A DNA stretch of 64,000 nt, taken from positions 1 through 64,000 of the forward strand of contig NZ_JAUXOD010000011.1 in the NCBI RefSeq assembly GCF_030682515.1. Direction: 5' to 3'. Under the pieces are notes generated by a model that searched no databases, was not told where the DNA came from, and saw only the letters and a program-made list of their open reading frames with translations. Within the stretch, counting starts at the first letter, position 1. The number at the start of each line of letters is the position of its first letter. The position numbers and the translations under genes are program-made. The stretch is from Hoeflea sp. (lineage in GTDB: Bacteria; Pseudomonadota; Alphaproteobacteria; Rhizobiales; Rhizobiaceae). This document shows, one piece after another, positions 35,776 to 44,757 of the stretch.

Positions 35776-36573
35776 TCACTGGCCGGAGAGCTGCTGGATG
35801 AACATCGCGAACAGTTCGGACTGACTGGAAACATCGAGTTTCTGATAAATGTTCTTCCGGTGGTTCTTCACGGTTCCGGGCGCGATGCTGAGCCAGCGGG
35901 AAATCGAGCCGCTGGAGTGCCCCTGCAGGACGAGCGACGTGATCTCGATCTCGCGGGGCGTCAGAATCCCGTCCGTCATCCGGTTCAGGGGTTCGCCGAT
36001 CGGATCCCGCGCAACCTGAGCATCCCACGCGCCCGGCGTGGCGGCGGTAGTGTTCTGGTGCCAATGGCGCTCCGCCAGGGTCTGGATCACCGGCTCGGCC
36101 GCACGGATTGCCATGATATCCTGGCGCCCGAAGGCGGGAGCGGTCACCGGGCGGGTGAAGCTGATGACCACACCCGTCCAGCCCTCGGGCCTGCAAAGGA
36201 TGCCGACCTCATCGCGAATTCCGGTGAGCTTGTAGTGCCGCCTGTAGTATTCCGATTTGTGGAACTGGTCGGGCGCCATGTCGCGCAATCGCTTGACGCC
36301 TGCGGCCTGCGGATCGATCGCGGTGTTGTAGAACGGGTCCAGAATGTAGGGGCCGGAGACATAGGCATCGACCACGGTCCGGGCCCGTATGGAATCGATG
36401 TTGTGGTAGAGGCAGACCGGCTTCTCTGATCCCGAATAGGCAAATACCATCAGGATATCGAAATCGACGATACTGCCGAGTGCTGCTTCGAGCCTCAGGG
36501 CGAATTCAGGCGTGCCAACGGCGCCGATCGCCTTTGCGATCGCTTCGTTCCAGGCGGAAAACGCTGTGTTCAC
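35776..36573 (-). CDS. LuxR-family transcriptional regulator
   Basis: About 265 residues. The C-terminal ~60 residues hold the LuxR/NarL helix-turn-helix (LTPREIEITSLVLQGHSSGSISRWLSIAPGTVKNHRKNIYQKL). The N-terminal ~190 residues resemble no classical receiver and lack phospho-acceptor features; they are probably a ligand-sensing domain. The GTG at 36573 has GAGGAAGGG 7 bases upstream, while ATG at 36615 has a weaker site. It is divergent from the glutamine synthetase-like and polyamine-importer genes and probably regulates them. Confidence 0.82.
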   Translation of the reverse strand: MNTAFSAWNEAIAKAIGAVGTPEFALRLEAALGSIVDFDILMVFAYSGSEKPVCLYHNIDSIRARTVVDAYVSGPYILDPFYNTAIDPQAAGVKRLRDMAPDQFHKSEYYRRHYKLTGIRDEVGILCRPEGWTGVVISFTRPVTAPAFGRQDIMAIRAAEPVIQTLAERHWHQNTTAATPGAWDAQVARDPIGEPLNRMTDGILTPREIEITSLVLQGHSSGSISRWLSIAPGTVKNHRKNIYQKLDVSSQSELFAMFIQQLSGQ

Positions 36574-36716
36574 TGAGTGGCCCTTCCTCGTCTCCGGCGC
36601 CAGGCCGAACATCATAAAACCTGCGCGTCTGTCCCCATCGGGCTATTTTCTTGCACTGCTACCGGTCCTAATCTCGACAGCTTGTCGCAATGAGACCGAT
36701 ACCGAGATCAAGCAAA

Positions 36717-38042
36717 ATGCCTGTCAATCTGCAAGCTGCCCTCGAGAAGATCAATGCCGGATCGGTTCACATCGGCATGGTCGACCCCGAAGGCGAGTTC
36801 CGCGACAAGCTGGTCTCGGCGGACAAGGCCGTCAAACTCGACAAGACCGGCTATCCGTTCTGCGAGGTCCTGTATTTCTGGGACATCGCCGAGAAGACCT
36901 ACAAGGACGGCGCCTTCGTCGACCGTCCCGCCTCGCTGTTCGCCGATACCGTCCGCAAATACCCGTTTGCCGGGGACAGCGCCATCTGCCTCGCGGACTT
37001 TACCGGATCGTTCGGCCAGCGATCGCCGCGCAATGTCTGCATGCGGCTTATCGCCGAGGCCGCGGAGATGGGCTTTGATGTCTTCTCCGCCTTCGAATTC
37101 GAATTCTTCGTCTTCGACGAGACGCCTGAAAGCCTGCGCGCCAAGAAGTATCGCGATCTCAAGCAGTTCGCGCCCGGCAACCGCACCTATTCGCTGCAGA
37201 CATCCGCCATGCATGGCGATCTGCTCGAAGGACTCGATGACACCATGAAGACCATGGGCATCGGGCTCGACGCCATTCACACGGAGCTCGGGCCGGGCTG
37301 CTTCGAAGCGCCTTTGACCTATGCCAGGGGCCTGAAGTCCGCCGACGATGCGATGCTGTTCAAGAATTTCGCCAAGGCCTATTTCTCGCGCCATGACCTG
37401 ACGGCGAGCTTCATGTCCAAGCTTTCGCCGTCGCTGTCGGGGCAATCCGGACATCTCCATGCCTCGCTGCGCGACAGCGGCGGCAACCCGGTGTTCTCCA
37501 ACCCCGATGCACCGGACGGGTTGAGCACGACGGCGCGGCATTTCATCGGCGGCCTGCTCAAGCTGATGCCCGAGCTGCTGGCGCTCTGCTCTTCCACCGT
37601 CAACGCCTACAAGAGGCTGGTGCCCGGCGCCTGGGCGCCGACATCCGCCAATTGGGGCGTCCAGAACCGGACGGCCGCAGTGCGCGTCATCAACGACGTT
37701 CCAGAGGCCACAAGGGTGGAATTCCGCGTGCCCTCGGCGGACACGAACCCCTATCTGGCGCTGGCGCTTTGCCTGGGCGCGGGACTTTACGGCATCCGCA
37801 ACGAAATCGCGCCGCCGGCCGGCAGCGACCAGAATTTCTATGCCTCCACACCGTCCGCCGACACCGCCTTTCCGCGCGATCTCGGCGAGGCGGCTGCCCG
37901 GCTCGACCGCAGTACTGTCGCCCGGGACATCTTCGGAGCCGATTTCGTCGACTGGTTCGTCGGCGCCCGGCAGTTCGAATATGCCGAGTATCAGAGGCAT
38001 GTGAGTGAATGGGAAATCAGGCGCTACCTTGGGGTTGTCTGA
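36717..38042 (+). CDS. Glutamine synthetase-family enzyme (gamma-glutamylpolyamine synthetase-like)
   Basis: About 441 residues. GS catalytic-domain elements include FSAFEFEFFVFDE (Glu metal ligands), GQSGHLHASL (His), and NRTAAVRV / EFRVPSADTNPYLALA (Arg and C-terminal core). The short N-terminal domain and divergence from GlnA fit PuuA-type enzymes that ligate glutamate to putrescine or another amine. The adjacent polyamine-type ABC importer supports this. ATG 36717 is used; ATG 36690 is in frame upstream. Other amines (ethanolamine, isopropylamine) cannot be excluded. Confidence 0.8.
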   Translation: MPVNLQAALEKINAGSVHIGMVDPEGEFRDKLVSADKAVKLDKTGYPFCEVLYFWDIAEKTYKDGAFVDRPASLFADTVRKYPFAGDSAICLADFTGSFGQRSPRNVCMRLIAEAAEMGFDVFSAFEFEFFVFDETPESLRAKKYRDLKQFAPGNRTYSLQTSAMHGDLLEGLDDTMKTMGIGLDAIHTELGPGCFEAPLTYARGLKSADDAMLFKNFAKAYFSRHDLTASFMSKLSPSLSGQSGHLHASLRDSGGNPVFSNPDAPDGLSTTARHFIGGLLKLMPELLALCSSTVNAYKRLVPGAWAPTSANWGVQNRTAAVRVINDVPEATRVEFRVPSADTNPYLALALCLGAGLYGIRNEIAPPAGSDQNFYASTPSADTAFPRDLGEAAARLDRSTVARDIFGADFVDWFVGARQFEYAEYQRHVSEWEIRRYLGVV

Positions 38043-38083
38043 TGCCTTTGGGTCTTTGTGTGTGACGACAGAAAGGAACGGAA

Positions 38084-39235
38084 ATGAAAAAGGGAACAGT
38101 TGAGATGAACAAGCTACTGAATGGGTTGGATCGCCGCTCGGTCCTCAAGGGCATGGGCGGGATGGGACTTGCCGCCGCCGGCGCAAGCTTCCTCGGACTG
38201 CCGGGCAATGCGTCCGCCGCCGAAAGCCTCAACTACATGTGCTGGGAAGGCTACAACGCGCCCTCGATCCTGGATCCGTTCCAGGCGGACAAGGACGTGA
38301 CCATTGCCATCGACCTGATCACCGATTCGGCCGGCGGCTTCGCCAAGCTCGCCGCCGGCGCCTCGCGGGATTTCGATCTCGTGTCCTCCGACAGTCCCTG
38401 GATCCAGCGCATGGGTCCTGCCGGTTTCTGCCGTTTCATCGACGACGCTGATTTCGCCGAACAATATGCCGACTTCTATCCGCAGTTCGCGGCACCCTTC
38501 GAGCCGCTGCAGTTCGAAGGCAAGGCCACCGGCCTTCCGACGCGCTGGGGCTGGGTCGGCCCGACGGTCAACACCAAGTTCGACACGCTGGAAGCCTGGT
38601 CGAGCTATGCGCCGGTCTTCGACAGCGCCTACAAGGACAAGATCTGCCTGCTCGACTGGGGCGACTGGCCGATCATGCCGCTTGCGCTTTATGCCGGCGT
38701 CAATCCCTATGAGGAACTCGACGAGGCAGCGCTGGGCGAAGTTCGCAAGGTGCTTCGCGCCGCCTTCAAGAACACGCGCGCCATTGTCGGCGACCTCGCC
38801 ATCGCCCAGAAGGGCCTGCTCGACGGCTCGTTCCGCGCCCTGATCGGCGGCGGCACCTACTGCACATCGTCGCTGCGGCTCAAGGGCCACGACTATATCC
38901 AGTCGATCGTGCCGGAACCCAAGGACGGGCTCAAGCAGGGCATCATCTGGATGGAGGCGACAGGGCTTATCGACAACGGCAAGAATTCCGCCGTCGCGGC
39001 CGAATTCCTGAAGTACATCGTTTCGCCGGAAGTCGCCAAGCAGCTGGCGATCACCGAGGCGACCTGCAATCTCGTGCCGAACGCCAAGGCCGAAGCGCTG
39101 TTCTCCGAGGAAGAGAAGAAGGCGCTGCAGATGGACTACATGTGGACGGCCTGGGAAAACAGCCAGTTCCACACGGTCGCGCCGAACATCGATGATATGC
39201 TTGCCATCTGGCAGGAAGAACTCGCCGCCCGCTGA
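38084..39235 (+). CDS. Polyamine-type ABC transporter substrate-binding protein
   Basis: 383 residues. The N-terminus has the twin-arginine-like DRRSVLKGMGG followed by a hydrophobic stretch and cleavage near NASAAE, suggesting Tat or Sec export. The mature part has the PotD/PotF-like pattern LNYMCWEGY at its start and RWGWVGPTVNTKFDT and EYTWTAWE-like parts further on. AAAGGAA precedes the ATG at 38084; ATG 38105 is in frame. It is the receptor of the importer encoded by the next three genes and probably supplies the substrate of the upstream GS-like enzyme. Confidence 0.87.
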   Translation: MKKGTVEMNKLLNGLDRRSVLKGMGGMGLAAAGASFLGLPGNASAAESLNYMCWEGYNAPSILDPFQADKDVTIAIDLITDSAGGFAKLAAGASRDFDLVSSDSPWIQRMGPAGFCRFIDDADFAEQYADFYPQFAAPFEPLQFEGKATGLPTRWGWVGPTVNTKFDTLEAWSSYAPVFDSAYKDKICLLDWGDWPIMPLALYAGVNPYEELDEAALGEVRKVLRAAFKNTRAIVGDLAIAQKGLLDGSFRALIGGGTYCTSSLRLKGHDYIQSIVPEPKDGLKQGIIWMEATGLIDNGKNSAVAAEFLKYIVSPEVAKQLAITEATCNLVPNAKAEALFSEEEKKALQMDYMWTAWENSQFHTVAPNIDDMLAIWQEELAAR

Positions 39236-39258
39236 TCCGGCGCCCATCGCAAAGCATG

Positions 39259-39280
39259 CCGCCCGCTTTCGAGCGGGCGG
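39259..39280 (+). promoter_or_regulatory. Intercistronic hairpin with UUCG loop after the polyamine-binding protein gene
   Basis: CCGCCCGCT (39259-39267) pairs with AGCGGGCGG (39272-39280) around a TTCG tetraloop, a very stable RNA hairpin. No T-run follows. It lies between the binding-protein gene and the ATPase gene. Confidence 0.65.
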
Positions 39281-39320
39281 AGCCCCACTTGAATGGACTT
39301 TACGGCGAGGAAGGCTGGCA

Positions 39321-40418
39321 TTGGCAACCCCGATCATCGACGCGTCTCACATCATCAAGGATTACGGCCGGGTCCGCGCACTGCACGGCGTTTCGCTTGA
39401 GGTGGGCGCCGGCGAATTCGTCGCGCTCGTGGGCCCTTCCGGCTGCGGCAAGACAACGCTTCTGAAGATTCTGGCCGGTTTCGAGGAAACCAGCGAAGGG
39501 CGGCTCGAAATCGAGGGCAAGGACATGCGCGGCGTGCCGGCGGCGAGCCGGCCGACCCGCATGGTGTTCCAGAAGCTGGCGCTGTTTCCCCACAAGACCG
39601 TTGCCCAGAACATCGGATTCCCCTTGAAACTGCAGCGGGTGGGCAAGGCCGAGATCGATCGGCGGGTCGTCTCCATGCTCGAGCTCATGCATCTGAACCT
39701 CGACTATCTCGATCGCTTCCCGGCCCAACTTTCGGGTGGCGAGCAGCAGCGCGTCGCGCTGGCGCGGGCGCTGATCTCGCAGCCGGGCGTCCTGCTGCTC
39801 GACGAGCCGATGAGTGCGCTCGATGCAAAATTGAAGAAGTCGCTGCAGACCGAACTGAAGAAGCTTCACCGCGAACTCGGCACCAGTTTCGTGCTGGTGA
39901 CCCATGATCTGGAGGAGGCGATGATGCTGGCCGACCGGATCTGCGTGATGCGCGCTGGCCGCGTGGTGCAGATCGGCACGCCCACGGATATCTATTACCG
40001 CCCTGCCAACATGTTCGTCGCGGGCTTCATCGGTGAGACGAACTTCCTTCCCGTCGATGTCTCCGGCGCTTTGGATGGCGGATTGGCGGTGGGCTCACCG
40101 CTTGTGGCGGGCGAGCCGGCCGTCATGGAAGCCGGCAATGTCTCGGAGTTCCTGGGAGAGGGCAACAAGGCGCTCTTGATCCGTCCTGAGTCCATCGGCT
40201 TCCTCAAGGGCGAGCCCGGCCCGGGCCACTGGATGCTGACCGGCGTGGTCGACGAGTACTTCCTCAAGGGGTCCACGACGCAATACCGGATCCGCGTGGC
40301 GGGCCTCGAGGCGCCCGTCGTCATGGATCTGCCCGGTTCGTTCGAATTGCCGGCCGAGGTCGGCCAAGAGGTTCGCATCGGGTTCGAGCCGGCACGCGCC
40401 TTCCTGTTGTCGGAGTGA
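39321..40418 (+). CDS. ABC transporter ATP-binding protein (PotA type)
   Basis: 365 residues. Walker [10 protein letters not shown], signature LSGGEQQR, Walker [14 protein letters not shown]-loop VTHDLEEAM and a C-terminal TOBE domain are visible. The start is probably TTG at 39321, with GAGGAAGG 6 bases upstream; the frame runs back to 39192 but without family similarity. It couples ATP hydrolysis to the permeases that follow, the first overlapping or abutting its stop. Confidence 0.9.
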   Translation: MATPIIDASHIIKDYGRVRALHGVSLEVGAGEFVALVGPSGCGKTTLLKILAGFEETSEGRLEIEGKDMRGVPAASRPTRMVFQKLALFPHKTVAQNIGFPLKLQRVGKAEIDRRVVSMLELMHLNLDYLDRFPAQLSGGEQQRVALARALISQPGVLLLDEPMSALDAKLKKSLQTELKKLHRELGTSFVLVTHDLEEAMMLADRICVMRAGRVVQIGTPTDIYYRPANMFVAGFIGETNFLPVDVSGALDGGLAVGSPLVAGEPAVMEAGNVSEFLGEGNKALLIRPESIGFLKGEPGPGHWMLTGVVDEYFLKGSTTQYRIRVAGLEAPVVMDLPGSFELPAEVGQEVRIGFEPARAFLLSE

Positions 40419-40420
40419 CC

Positions 40421-41299
40421 ATGAAGAGCCAGTCCAAGACATGGAATGATCCGATCCTGGTGGCGGCAGTGGCGCCGCTGGCGATCGTCATGCTGGTCTT
40501 CTTCCTGATTCCGCTGGCGATGACGATCCTCCTGACCTTCCAGACGACGCAATACTACCGGCTGCAGTGGACCTGGGATCTGAAGATATGGACCGAGATC
40601 TTCTCCAAGCCGCACTACTGGACGATCATGCTGCGCACGGTGGGGATGGCCCTGGTCTGCGTGGTCATCTCCATCCTGATCGCGTTCCCGACAGCCTATG
40701 CGCTGACGACACGGTTGAAGACCTACAGCGCGCAGATCCAGATCCTGATCATCTTCGCCTTCCTGACCGACGCGGTGCTGAAGACCTTCGGCTGGATTCT
40801 GGTGCTCGACAGGCAGGGTGTGGCCAACTGGCTCCTGTCCTATCTGGGGCTTGGGCCGGAGGCGATGGATATCCTGTTCACGCCGACGGGTACCATGATC
40901 GGCATGGTCTACAATCTCGCCGTCTACCCGATGTTCACGATCTACCTGTCCTTGGCACGGATCGACCGGGATCTGGTCCTGGCCTCCTATGACGCCGGGG
41001 CGTCGCGCATCCGGACCTTTTTCGAGGTGACTCTGCCCCTGTCCCGGCCCGGGCTCTACTCCGGCGCGGTGCTGGTTTTCGTCCTCAGCCTCGGCGCCTT
41101 CCTGGAGCCCAAGGTGCTTGGCGGCGGCACGTCGCCGCTCGCCTCGGAGCTGATCCGGCAGAGTTTCGAGACGCGGGTCAACTGGCCGCTCGGCGCGGCC
41201 TTGACGATCGTGCTGATCGCCATTGGCGCGCTGACGCTGGCGCTGGCGGCGGCCTTCGTGTTCCGCCGCACGCCTGCGGCCAGGAGGGAGCTCGCATGA
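40421..41299 (+). CDS. ABC transporter permease (PotB type)
   Basis: About 292 residues with six membrane segments. The EAA loop reads ASYDAGASRIRTFFEVTLPLSRPG (near 187-210). ATG 40421 has GGAG upstream; a GTG at 40415 overlapping the ATPase stop is also possible. It forms the channel with the PotC-type permease, whose start overlaps its stop. Confidence 0.9.
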   Translation: MKSQSKTWNDPILVAAVAPLAIVMLVFFLIPLAMTILLTFQTTQYYRLQWTWDLKIWTEIFSKPHYWTIMLRTVGMALVCVVISILIAFPTAYALTTRLKTYSAQIQILIIFAFLTDAVLKTFGWILVLDRQGVANWLLSYLGLGPEAMDILFTPTGTMIGMVYNLAVYPMFTIYLSLARIDRDLVLASYDAGASRIRTFFEVTLPLSRPGLYSGAVLVFVLSLGAFLEPKVLGGGTSPLASELIRQSFETRVNWPLGAALTIVLIAIGALTLALAAAFVFRRTPAARRELA

Positions 41300-42132
41300 T
41301 GTCGCAACACTTCAAGAACGCCGTTGTCGACACGGCGCTTGTCGGCAGCGTCGTGCTGCTGCTGATGTTCTTCTATGCGCCGATCCTGACGCTGGTCGCC
41401 TTCTCGTTCACCTCGAGCCGCGTGCTGACCTTCCCGATCGACGGCTTCTCGCTGCAATGGTACGGCGAGCTGATCCGCAAGCCGGATTTCTTCCCAGCCG
41501 TCATCAATTCCGCCACGGTGGCCGCCGTCTCGACGCTCTTTGCATCGGTGCTGGGAACGGCCGGCGCGATCGCCTGGATCCGCTACCAGTTCCGCTTCCA
41601 GAACCTGTTCCGCGTCGTGACCTTCGCGCCGCTGCTTTTCCCGCAGTTGCTGCTCGGCGTGGTCATGCTGCTGTGGTTTTCGGTTCTGGGCAACTGGCTC
41701 AATTTCTCGACCGGCCTGGTGACGGTCATCATCGGGCATGTGGTCTACATCACCCCCTTTGCGCTGGTGATCGTCGCCGTGCAGGTCTACGGCTTTGATG
41801 AAACGCTCGAGGATGCTGCGCGCGATGCGGGCGCCAGCCGGTGGGAAGTGTTCCGCGAGGTGACATTCCCGCTGCTGTGGCCCGGAATATTTTCCGCCGC
41901 CATCTTCGCCTTCCTGCTGTCCTGGGGCAACTTCTATGTCTCCTATTCCCTGTCCGGGACCGCGCGGACCCTGCCGGTCTTCGTCTACAGCGGCATCGCC
42001 GTCGGCTCGTCTCCGATCTATCCGGCGCTCGCGACCCTGAACTTCGTTCCGGCACTGCTGCTGGTCGGATTGGCGGAGTTCCTGCGCCGCAGGGCTCTCA
42101 AAAGGCAGAGTACTGCCCTATCCACCTCCTGA
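41296..42132 (+). CDS. ABC transporter permease (PotC type)
   Basis: 278 residues with six membrane segments. The EAA loop is EDAARDAGASRWEVFREVTFPLLWPG (near 175-200). Its ATG overlaps the previous stop by 4 bases. It is the last transport gene before the Fe-alcohol dehydrogenase, 22 bases downstream on the same strand. Confidence 0.9.
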   Translation: MMSQHFKNAVVDTALVGSVVLLLMFFYAPILTLVAFSFTSSRVLTFPIDGFSLQWYGELIRKPDFFPAVINSATVAAVSTLFASVLGTAGAIAWIRYQFRFQNLFRVVTFAPLLFPQLLLGVVMLLWFSVLGNWLNFSTGLVTVIIGHVVYITPFALVIVAVQVYGFDETLEDAARDAGASRWEVFREVTFPLLWPGIFSAAIFAFLLSWGNFYVSYSLSGTARTLPVFVYSGIAVGSSPIYPALATLNFVPALLLVGLAEFLRRRALKRQSTALSTS

Positions 42133-42154
42133 CGTCTTCAATAAGGCAATTCTC

Positions 42155-43321
42155 ATGTCCTTCACGACCAAAGCTGTACAAAGCAACTGGAGCTTTCCCA
42201 CCGCGGTGCGTTTCGGAAACGGCCGCATCTCGGAGCTTCCCGACATCGCCCGGGAACTCGGCTGCAGCCGGCCGCTCGTGGTGACCGACGCGGGCCTCAA
42301 GGATCTCTATCCGGTGCAACGCACGCTGGAGGCGTTGCGCGGGGGAGGGCTCGATACAGCCCTGTTCCACGGCGTCAAGCCGAACCCGACGGGCGCCAAT
42401 GTCGCCGATGGCGTCGATGCACTTCGTTCAGGCGGGCACGATCTCGTCGTCGCCATCGGCGGCGGCAGCGCGCTCGATGCGGCCAAGGCGATTGCCCTCA
42501 TGGCAAGCCAGACCATCCCGATGTGGGAGCTCGAGGATATCGGCGACAACTGGACGCGCGCCGAGACGTCCCGACTGGTGCCGGTGATCGCCATTCCCAC
42601 GACCGCCGGAACCGGTTCGGAGCTCGGCCGGTCCTCGGTGATCACCCACGAAGCAGAGACGCGCAAGGTCATCGTCTTCCATCCCAGGATGATGCCGAAT
42701 GTCGTGGTGATGGATCCGGAGCTGACCGTCGGGCTGCCCGCACCGATTACTGCGGCCACCGGCATGGACGCGCTGTCCCATGCGCTGGAAGCCTATTGCG
42801 CACCGTCCTTCCATCCGATGGCGGAAGGCGTCGCCCTCAATGCGGTGCGGCTCATCAAGCAGTGGCTGCCGCTTGCGACACTGGACGGGAGCAATCTCGA
42901 GGCCCGGGGCCAGATGCTGATTGCGTCCGGCATGGGCTGCCTGGCCCTCCAGAAGGGGCTCGGCGCGATGCACGCGCTCGCCCATCCGCTGGGCGCTCTC
43001 CATGACGCCCATCACGGGTTGCTCAATGCCGTGCTGATGCCTTATGTGCTCGAATTCAATGCGCTGGCAATCACGGACAAGCTCGATTTCCTCGGGCGTT
43101 TTCTCGACCTGCCGAACCCGACCGCGGCCGGCGTGATCGAATGGATCTACGACTTGCGTGAAACACTCACACTGCCGCACACTCTGGCCGGCATGGGTGT
43201 GCGTGATATCGACATCGACCTGGTCGCGCGGATGGGTACAGTCGATCCTTGCGCCGGGGGAAACCCGGTGCCGCTCGACCAGGCGGGATTGACGACGATC
43301 CTGCGGGCTGCGAGAGGTTGA
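42155..43321 (+). CDS. Iron-containing alcohol dehydrogenase family protein
   Basis: 388 residues of the type III (Fe-ADH) family. The nucleotide motif is IGGGSALDAAKA. The metal-ligand pattern is ATGMDALSHALEA, GAMHALAHPLG and DAHHGLLNA (Asp and three His). Members reduce aldehydes or oxidise alcohols or hydroxy acids with NAD(P). Following a polyamine-type importer, it may act on an amino alcohol or on an aldehyde from amine breakdown. Substrate unknown. Confidence 0.85.
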   Translation: MSFTTKAVQSNWSFPTAVRFGNGRISELPDIARELGCSRPLVVTDAGLKDLYPVQRTLEALRGGGLDTALFHGVKPNPTGANVADGVDALRSGGHDLVVAIGGGSALDAAKAIALMASQTIPMWELEDIGDNWTRAETSRLVPVIAIPTTAGTGSELGRSSVITHEAETRKVIVFHPRMMPNVVVMDPELTVGLPAPITAATGMDALSHALEAYCAPSFHPMAEGVALNAVRLIKQWLPLATLDGSNLEARGQMLIASGMGCLALQKGLGAMHALAHPLGALHDAHHGLLNAVLMPYVLEFNALAITDKLDFLGRFLDLPNPTAAGVIEWIYDLRETLTLPHTLAGMGVRDIDIDLVARMGTVDPCAGGNPVPLDQAGLTTILRAARG

Positions 43322-43423
43322 GACAATACGGGTCCCGGAGCTTCAGGTCCTGGCGCGGCGCGGGGTCTCCGGCGGTTCCGGGACAGATCCAGACTTGCAC
43401 TATCACCCTCCGAGGAGCCTTTC

Positions 43424-44215
43424 ATGATCCGGATTTCCGCCCTGCAGATGCAGACCGCCGGCCCCGACACGGCAGCCAATCTCGCCCGCATCGAGACGGC
43501 CGCGCGTGAGTCCGCGGATGCGGGCGCGACGCTGCTGGTGACGCCGGAACTTGGCGTGACCAGCTATGGCGGCGGCTCGGCCCTTCTCGATCTGGCCGAG
43601 CCTGCCGACGGGCCGATCGTCACCCGGCTGGGCGAGATCGCCCGCCAGACCGGCGTCGCCATCGTCGCCGGATTTGTCGAGAAGGCGGACGGGACAATCT
43701 ACAATTCCGCAGTCTACACCGACGGGGCTGACACGCCCTCGGTCTACCGCAAATCCCATCTCTATGGCGACTACGAGCGCGGCCTGTTCACGCCCGCACC
43801 GCCCGCGACGTGCCTGTTTGGCCATCGCGGCATGACGGTCGGCATGCTGATCTGCTACGATGTCGAGTTTCCGGAGAATGTGCGGCGGCTGGCGCTGGCC
43901 GGCGCCGAGATGATCCTGGTGCCGACCGCGACCCCGCAGGGATATTCGGGCACGTTCATCGCCGAGAAGATGGTCCCGGTGCGCGCGTTCGAGAACCAGA
44001 TCTTCATCGCCTATGTCAACGATGCCGGCCGCGACGGCGCCTTCACCTATGCCGGCCGGTCGATCATTGCCGCTCCGGACGGCTCGGCGCTGGCGTCGGC
44101 GGGCCTGTCGGAGGAGTTCCTGACGGCCGACCTTGTGCCGGCGCTCTATGACCAGTGCCGGAGCGAAAACACCTATCTGAGGGATCTCCGGGCGACCACG
44201 CCGGATGCCGTCTGA
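43424..44215 (+). CDS. Carbon-nitrogen hydrolase (nitrilase superfamily amidase)
   Basis: 263 residues with the E42-K110-C144 catalytic triad (VTPELG, VYRKSHL, LICYDVEFPE). It would hydrolyse a small amide, carbamoyl or gamma-glutamyl-type C-N bond in the cytoplasm. In this neighbourhood an amide from polyamine or gamma-glutamylamine breakdown is plausible. GAGGAG lies upstream of the ATG. It shares the strand with the Fe-ADH gene but is 100 bp away. Confidence 0.87.
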   Translation: MIRISALQMQTAGPDTAANLARIETAARESADAGATLLVTPELGVTSYGGGSALLDLAEPADGPIVTRLGEIARQTGVAIVAGFVEKADGTIYNSAVYTDGADTPSVYRKSHLYGDYERGLFTPAPPATCLFGHRGMTVGMLICYDVEFPENVRRLALAGAEMILVPTATPQGYSGTFIAEKMVPVRAFENQIFIAYVNDAGRDGAFTYAGRSIIAAPDGSALASAGLSEEFLTADLVPALYDQCRSENTYLRDLRATTPDAV

Positions 44216-44250
44216 CCGTGTGGACCTCGCGCCGGCCAGGGAAACACGCG

Positions 44251-44275
44251 GGAACCTTTCCGGCCGGAGTCCGTT
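44251..44275 (+). promoter_or_regulatory. EcfG-type stress promoter of the BON-domain gene
   Basis: GGAAC (44251-44255), exactly 16 bases, then CGTT (44272-44275). This is the full GGAAC-N16-CGTT consensus of the alphaproteobacterial general stress sigma factor EcfG. It lies 35 bases before the BON gene start. Recognition by EcfG is inferred from the motif. Confidence 0.7.
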
Positions 44276-44309
44276 GAGCGGAACTGATCACGCTCACAGG
44301 AGTGCCCCG

Positions 44310-44615
44310 ATGGTTTTCAAGGACCGGCGCTTTTTCGGCCTGCCGCCCGAGACGGACGTTCTCCCCGCGGACAACGAGCAACAGCTTATTCTCTCGGGGG
44401 ACGCGCTGCTTGAGTCCGATGTCGCCTCCGCCTTGGCCAACGCCAGCGAGGTCGATGCCGTCGATGTCGCGGTGACGGCGACAGGCGGTCTGGTCACGCT
44501 GTCAGGCCGGGTGGCCCGCACCGAGGAAATCGCCAGATGCGCCGAGATTGCCGAGCGGGTCGAGGGCGTTCTGCGTCTGCGCAACCGCATCGGCGTCTGG
44601 ACCCCGGATGCCTAG
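44310..44615 (+). CDS. BON domain protein
   Basis: About 101 residues. Residues ~25-98 form one BON domain (DALLESDVASALANAS...VDVAVTATGGLVTLSGRVARTEEIARCAEIAERVEGV). BON proteins (OsmY-like) bind membranes and are often stress induced. No signal peptide is visible in the chosen start (MVFKDRRFFG), which has AGGAG upstream, so this one may be cytoplasmic. The EcfG-type promoter motif just upstream fits a general stress role. Confidence 0.8.
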   Translation: MVFKDRRFFGLPPETDVLPADNEQQLILSGDALLESDVASALANASEVDAVDVAVTATGGLVTLSGRVARTEEIARCAEIAERVEGVLRLRNRIGVWTPDA

Positions 44616-44705
44616 ACTTTCCCGCAGCTGAACCGCGACACTGGCGGGCCGAACCCATTCATCGTCACGCAGGATTGGATTCTTTTTTCCACGGCGACTG
44701 CGGGT

Positions 44706-44730
44706 GGAACGTTTTCGGCGGCAGCGAGTT
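44706..44730 (+). promoter_or_regulatory. EcfG-like promoter of the FAD oxidoreductase gene
   Basis: GGAAC (44706-44710), 16 bases, then AGTT (44727-44730), one mismatch from CGTT. It lies 28 bases before the FAD oxidoreductase start and about 450 bases after the perfect EcfG motif of the BON gene. Confidence 0.5.
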
Positions 44731-44757
44731 AAGCTCGCTTCAGCCAGCGGAGTTTTC

